Source: Olleya sp. Hel_I_94
GTDB taxonomy: Bacteria; Bacteroidota; Bacteroidia; Flavobacteriales; Flavobacteriaceae
Assembly (NCBI RefSeq): GCF_007827365.1
Contig: NZ_VISI01000002.1
Coordinates: 2,609,001 to 2,673,000 of the forward strand
Direction of reading: 5' to 3'
Length of the DNA: 64,000 nucleotides
The translations under genes were made by a program, and so were the position numbers. Positions 62,855-64,000 of this stretch are shown here, one piece after another. The notes under the pieces were generated by a model. It searched no databases. It saw only the letters and a list, made by a program, of their open reading frames with translations, and had not been told where the DNA came from. How positions within the stretch are numbered: position 1 is the first letter of the stretch; each line of letters begins with the position of its first letter.

Positions 62855-63346
62855 TTAAAGTGTTCTAAAGTATTCCAAAACAGCGCGTGCGTCAGCTTCT
62901 GTAAGTCCTTGATTAATCATAGGCGTATTATTATATTCTTTTAATAAATCTTTAGCAATTGGATCGTTTTTTAGCATCTCTTCAGGATTTAAAATCATAT
63001 TCATAACCCATTCTGGCGTACGTCTTTTTAAAATGTCTTTTGGTGCTGGACCAATAAATTTTTTATCAGATCTATGACATGCTGTGCACATTTTATCGTA
63101 GACTTCTTTGCCTAGAGAAACCATTTTAGTATCTATTTGATCAGGTAAGGTTAGTGCTTTTATTGGGCCTATTCCTTTGTTAGTTAGGTCTACAGTGCTT
63201 GATGCTGTGTTTTGTTCAGGATTTGATTCTACTTTAGACGAAGGTGGACGCTTATAGCTAAAATTGTCTTTAGCTTTTTTCTCATTGCCACCACAGCTTA
63301 TTAACACAAAACCTAATACTACAATAATTAAATTTAATTTTGACAT
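62855..63346 (-). CDS. c-type cytochrome lipoprotein
   Basis: 163 residues. A signal peptide with lipobox (FVLISC, Cys at residue 18) is followed by a low-complexity linker (KRPPSSKVESNPEQNTASST). A single cytochrome c domain begins about residue 78, with the heme motif CTACH (residues 91-95) in GKEVYDKMCTACHRSDKKFIGP and the likely Met axial ligand in NTPMINQGLTEADARAVLEYFRTL. It is anchored at the periplasmic side and carries electrons; its oxidase or donor partner is not in the window. Confidence 0.92.
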   Translation of the reverse strand: MSKLNLIIVVLGFVLISCGGNEKKAKDNFSYKRPPSSKVESNPEQNTASSTVDLTNKGIGPIKALTLPDQIDTKMVSLGKEVYDKMCTACHRSDKKFIGPAPKDILKRRTPEWVMNMILNPEEMLKNDPIAKDLLKEYNNTPMINQGLTEADARAVLEYFRTL

Positions 63347-63392
63347 GACTTTATATGTTTAAATTTTATCAAAAATAAAATTTTATTAAAGC

Positions 63393-63416
63393 CTAAAAGG
63401 TGACTTAAGTCACCTT
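63393..63416 (-). terminator. Palindrome downstream of the last gene, probable terminator
   Basis: AAGGTGACTTAAGTCACCTT at 63397-63416 is a perfect 20-bp palindrome followed by U4 on the minus strand, 28 bp after the stop of the beta-barrel gene. Confidence 0.6.
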
Positions 63417-63443
63417 AAAATATAAAATAAATTGTATTTAAGT

Positions 63444-63989
63444 TTAAAAGAAGACTCTTACAAATGGAACAAAAGCATTTGCATAAACACTATCGTTTTC
63501 GTCATAAAGTAAATCATATCTTACTCCAAAAGTAACATTGTTAGTTCTGTAACCAGCACCAACAAATAAAGCAGGTACCCAATAGTTGCGATCTGGGTTG
63601 CTTGCAAAAACACCTTCAAATTTTTGATTAACGTTAAGCTGTTCAAACTCGGCAGATAATTGGATTTCTTGTAATGGATTAAATAATCCCATAATACTTC
63701 CTCCTAATATTGTTGATTTGTAAACGTTTTTATTCCTATTGTAGGTTCCGTTTAATCCTACACCTAAAGCAAAAGTATTATCAAATTGATAAATAGCACT
63801 AGGTGCTAAAGTTGCACTAAAAAAGTTATTTCCAGTACTTAAACCTAAGCCTCCTCCAAAACGTACGTTTTTCCAAAATTCACTTTTTTGTTGCGGTAAA
63901 TTATCCTGTGCATTACTAAAAGTGAGGAAAAAACATGAAAATATTGATAAAACAATAATTTTATGTCGATTTAGAGTGCTGAATTTCAT
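63444..63989 (-). CDS. Small outer-membrane beta-barrel protein (hypothetical)
   Basis: 181 residues. A signal peptide (MKFSTLNRHKIIVLSIFSCFFLTFSNA, cut before QDNLP) is followed by amphipathic strands of a small 8-strand barrel: VRFGGGLGLSTGNNFFSATLAPSAIYQ, TFALGVGLNGTYNRN, IQLSAEFEQLNVNQ, ALFVGAGYRTNNVTFGVRYDLLYD, and a final aromatic strand FVPFVRVFF, the usual BAM signal. No specific family recognised; it resembles porin-like or OmpW-like proteins of unknown substrate. Confidence 0.85.
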   Translation of the reverse strand: MKFSTLNRHKIIVLSIFSCFFLTFSNAQDNLPQQKSEFWKNVRFGGGLGLSTGNNFFSATLAPSAIYQFDNTFALGVGLNGTYNRNKNVYKSTILGGSIMGLFNPLQEIQLSAEFEQLNVNQKFEGVFASNPDRNYWVPALFVGAGYRTNNVTFGVRYDLLYDENDSVYANAFVPFVRVFF

Positions 63990-64000
63990 AATTGTTAATT

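Overview
The window is low-GC chromosomal DNA from a member of the Bacteroidota, almost certainly the family Flavobacteriaceae. Four things point there: secreted proteins ending in type IX secretion (T9SS) sorting domains, a TonB-dependent receptor with a carboxypeptidase-like N-terminal domain, promoters of the TTG-N17-23-TAnnTTTG type, and near absence of Shine-Dalgarno sequences. Most genes are core housekeeping genes in short operons separated by strong intrinsic terminators. I see no rRNA, insertion sequence, prophage or CRISPR array.

Layout. 1-5.5 kb: a minus-strand series (TPR lipid-exported protein, GNAT acetyltransferase, DUF4286 protein, rsmA, mgtE, a structured dispersed repeat, and a 2-hydroxyacid dehydrogenase cut by the window edge). 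5.5-9.5 kb: a 39-residue membrane peptide gene with its own promoter and terminator, serS, an HTTM membrane protein and ribF. 9.6-15.5 kb: two divergent T9SS-exported metalloproteases. 15.5-20.2 kb: pth, rplY, prs, tRNA-Leu(CAA), a LacI regulator and manA. 20.3-25.2 kb: HupE-like protein, dCMP deaminase plus C-terminal protease, a minimal flavoprotein, MarC and a Cys-rich DUF3109 protein. 25.2-29.7 kb: nrdB-nrdA behind a 750-bp non-coding leader. 29.7-32.4 kb: a candidate small RNA, an orphan gene of unknown family, and two zinc-ribbon membrane proteins.

33.5-42.1 kb looks like a phosphate-acquisition block: a PiT phosphate transporter, a phosphate-selective-type porin, a secreted MORN-repeat protein, a beta-helix lipoprotein and its TonB-dependent receptor. 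Four intergenic regions here carry AATGTT (or reverse AACATT) units repeated at exactly 11 bp, the geometry of PhoB-type boxes. Two of these regions share an identical 21-bp stretch. Just upstream of the porin lies a terminator-ended segment containing 15 nt perfectly complementary to the porin ribosome-binding region, a candidate regulatory RNA.

42.1-64 kb: dgt; a T9SS propeller protein with a lipoprotein partner; dxs and tadA; a second copy of the structured repeat; a CLC protein lacking the gating glutamate; aspS; a tetR-tolC-adaptor-RND efflux operon with a perfect operator palindrome over its promoter; a prenyl synthase; a small conserved protein; a lipoprotein cytochrome c; and a small beta-barrel protein.

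Start codons were moved inward from the longest reading frame wherever family N-termini or signal peptides clearly begin later (serS, dCMP deaminase, dgt, dxs, tadA, TonB receptor, MORN protein, tetR, prenyl synthase, first zinc-ribbon gene).
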